Source: Mesorhizobium hawassense
GTDB taxonomy: Bacteria; Pseudomonadota; Alphaproteobacteria; Rhizobiales; Rhizobiaceae
Assembly (NCBI RefSeq): GCF_003289945.1
Contig: NZ_QMBP01000013.1
Span: 1 to 64,000, forward strand
Direction of reading: 5' to 3'
DNA: 64,000 nt
Shown here: positions 62,054 through 64,000 of the stretch, in pieces
Layout: every line of letters starts with the position of its first letter
How positions within the stretch are numbered: the first letter of the stretch is position 1
Position numbers and translations under genes: made by a program
The notes under the pieces: generated by a model
The model's input: only the letters and a program-made list of their open reading frames with translations
Database searches by the model: none
Told to the model about the DNA's origin: nothing

Positions 62054-63061
62054 ATGAGCATGACGACCAGAAGGACTGTTCTGCGCTCGACCGTCGTGGC
62101 GGCCGCCACGGCGCTCTGCGCCTCGATTTCCACCTTGCCGGCAAAGGCGCTCGACGCCCAATGGTGCAAGGACGTCCACATCCGCTTCTTCGTCGGCGGC
62201 GCCGAGGGCGACGCCTTCGGCACCATCGTCTATAATGGCGCCAAGCAGGCGGCGGCCGATCTCGGGCCGAAGGTCGACTACATCTTTTCCCAGTGGGACG
62301 TCGAGAAGATGGTGCAGCAATTGCGCGAGGCGGTCGCGGTCAAGCCGCAAGGTATCGCCATGATGGGCCATCCAGGCGACGCCGCGATCATGCCTTTGGC
62401 CGAACAGGCGCATAAGGACGGCATCAAGATGATGTACCAGAACGTTCCGGTGCCGACGGTGGTGGCGGCGTTCGGCGGCGGCTATGTCGGCGCCCAGCAG
62501 GAGCAGCAGGGCCGCGCGCTCGGCGCCGAGGCGTTCAAGTTGGCCGGGCTCAAGGCCGGCGACAAGGCGATCATGATCGGCCCGTTCGAGAACGAGAGCC
62601 GCGGCGCGCGCGAGCGTGGGACCGTCGCCGCGCTGAAGGAGGCCGGCGTCGACGTCGTTCAGATTAATTCGCAAACCGAATGGGCGGCCGATCCCAATCT
62701 CGCGATCCCGCCGATCACTGCCGCGCTGCTCAACAATCCCGGCGTCAAGGCGGTCGGTTATCCCGGCGGGCAGATGCTCGGCAATGTCGCCACCTATATG
62801 CAGGCGGCGGGCAGGAAGCCTGGCGACATCTTCAATTTCGGCTTCGACACCAGCCCGCAGATCGTCGAGGCCTTCAAGGGCGGCTGGGTGCAGCTGACGG
62901 CCGACCAGCAGCCGTTCATGCAGGGCTACCTGCCGATCCTCAGTCTCTGCCAGCAGGTGGTACTCGGTCTTGCGCCGATGAATGTCGACACCGGCGCCGG
63001 CTTCGTCACGCCGCAGAACTACGAGATCGTCTCAGAGCTCGCCAAGCAGGCGCTGCGCTGA
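62054..63061 (+). CDS. Sugar ABC transporter substrate-binding protein
   Basis: 335 aa. A signal peptide with a twin-arginine-like TTRRTVLRST ends near SISTLPAKA. The mature part is a type 1 periplasmic sugar-binding domain: IRFFVGGAEGDAFGTIVYNG, AVAVKPQGIAMMGHPGDAA, GGYVGAQQEQQGRALG. GGGAGGAAC precedes the ATG. It should bind the substrate of the operon's importer. Confidence 0.93.
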   Translation: MSMTTRRTVLRSTVVAAATALCASISTLPAKALDAQWCKDVHIRFFVGGAEGDAFGTIVYNGAKQAAADLGPKVDYIFSQWDVEKMVQQLREAVAVKPQGIAMMGHPGDAAIMPLAEQAHKDGIKMMYQNVPVPTVVAAFGGGYVGAQQEQQGRALGAEAFKLAGLKAGDKAIMIGPFENESRGARERGTVAALKEAGVDVVQINSQTEWAADPNLAIPPITAALLNNPGVKAVGYPGGQMLGNVATYMQAAGRKPGDIFNFGFDTSPQIVEAFKGGWVQLTADQQPFMQGYLPILSLCQQVVLGLAPMNVDTGAGFVTPQNYEIVSELAKQALR

Positions 63062-63144
63062 CCTCCCAGGCCGCCGGCCGGACCCAACCCGGCCGGCGGG
63101 ACCGCCGGCGAATAAGCCGAACAGACATTGCAAGCGAGGATCGC

Positions 63145-63932
<788 letters not shown>

Positions 63933-63933
<1 letters not shown>

Positions 63934-64000
63934 TGAGCAAGGCCATGGAACCCGATCTGCAGACTCCTCTGGGAAGAACAAGCGGCCAGGTGGGCAAGGA
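63933..64000 (+). CDS. Probable ABC transporter permease, N-terminus only
   Basis: An ATG overlapping the ATPase stop begins MSKAMEPDLQTPLGRTSGQV and runs off the window. Position and coupling indicate the membrane component of the importer; the part visible is only the cytoplasmic start, so the call is from context. Confidence 0.6.

Overview
The window looks like a chromosome segment of a Rhizobiales alphaproteobacterium, most likely Mesorhizobium or a close relative. This is inferred from high GC, the gene order of the division and cell wall (dcw) cluster, a betaine-lipid btaAB pair and rhizobial-type palindromic repeats. No database search was possible, so names rest on motif and family recognition.

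Layout. Bases 1-721 are a frameshifted IS630-type transposase. A block rich in peptidoglycan-active enzymes follows: an MltB-like transglycosylase, a GH25 lysozyme-like lipoprotein and a beta-lactamase-fold serine hydrolase. Next come a HigBA toxin-antitoxin pair, the betaine lipid genes btaAB behind a four-repeat Pho box, and a 1218-residue 5-oxoprolinase-like enzyme. A small lipoprotein, a TerB/DnaJ protein, an amidase and a soluble-type transglycosylase lead to rnpB (RNase P RNA), a ParDE pair whose toxin is frameshifted, and a transsulfuration enzyme.

From 16.9 to 36.1 kb lies a complete dcw cluster: mraZ-rsmH-ftsL-ftsI-murE-murF-mraY-murD-ftsW-murG-murC-murB, a 455-base gap, then ddl-ftsQ-ftsA-ftsZ. 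Most genes overlap by 1-4 bases, which implies translational coupling. The gap holds a 146-base palindrome that starts at the murB stop codon and a dense cluster of GANTC (CcrM) sites. Three MraZ-type operator repeats lie upstream of mraZ, and a strong terminator follows ftsZ. lpxC, bamD, recN and ligA continue on the same strand.

From 42.9 to 58.5 kb is a mixed housekeeping and accessory region: a DUF2461 protein, two short-chain dehydrogenases, the AzlCD amino acid exporter, an M24 peptidase, PrmA coupled to a SCO1 protein, cytochrome b561, CreA, a hexapeptide transferase, a low-affinity iron permease-like protein, a TMEM175-like channel, MFS and MATE transporters and a phytase-like esterase. 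From 58.8 kb to the end is a divergent LacI-controlled sugar or polyol locus: regulator, tandem operators, Gfo/Idh/MocA dehydrogenase, TIM-barrel isomerase and an ABC importer whose permease runs off the window.

At least three kinds of intergenic palindrome are scattered through the window: a 42-base element in three copies, each upstream of a plus-strand gene; a two-unit REP-like element of about 155-161 bases in two copies; and the single 146-base palindrome inside the dcw cluster. I saw no CRISPR array, no tRNA or rRNA gene, and no clearly novel multi-gene system. The most interesting signals are regulatory.
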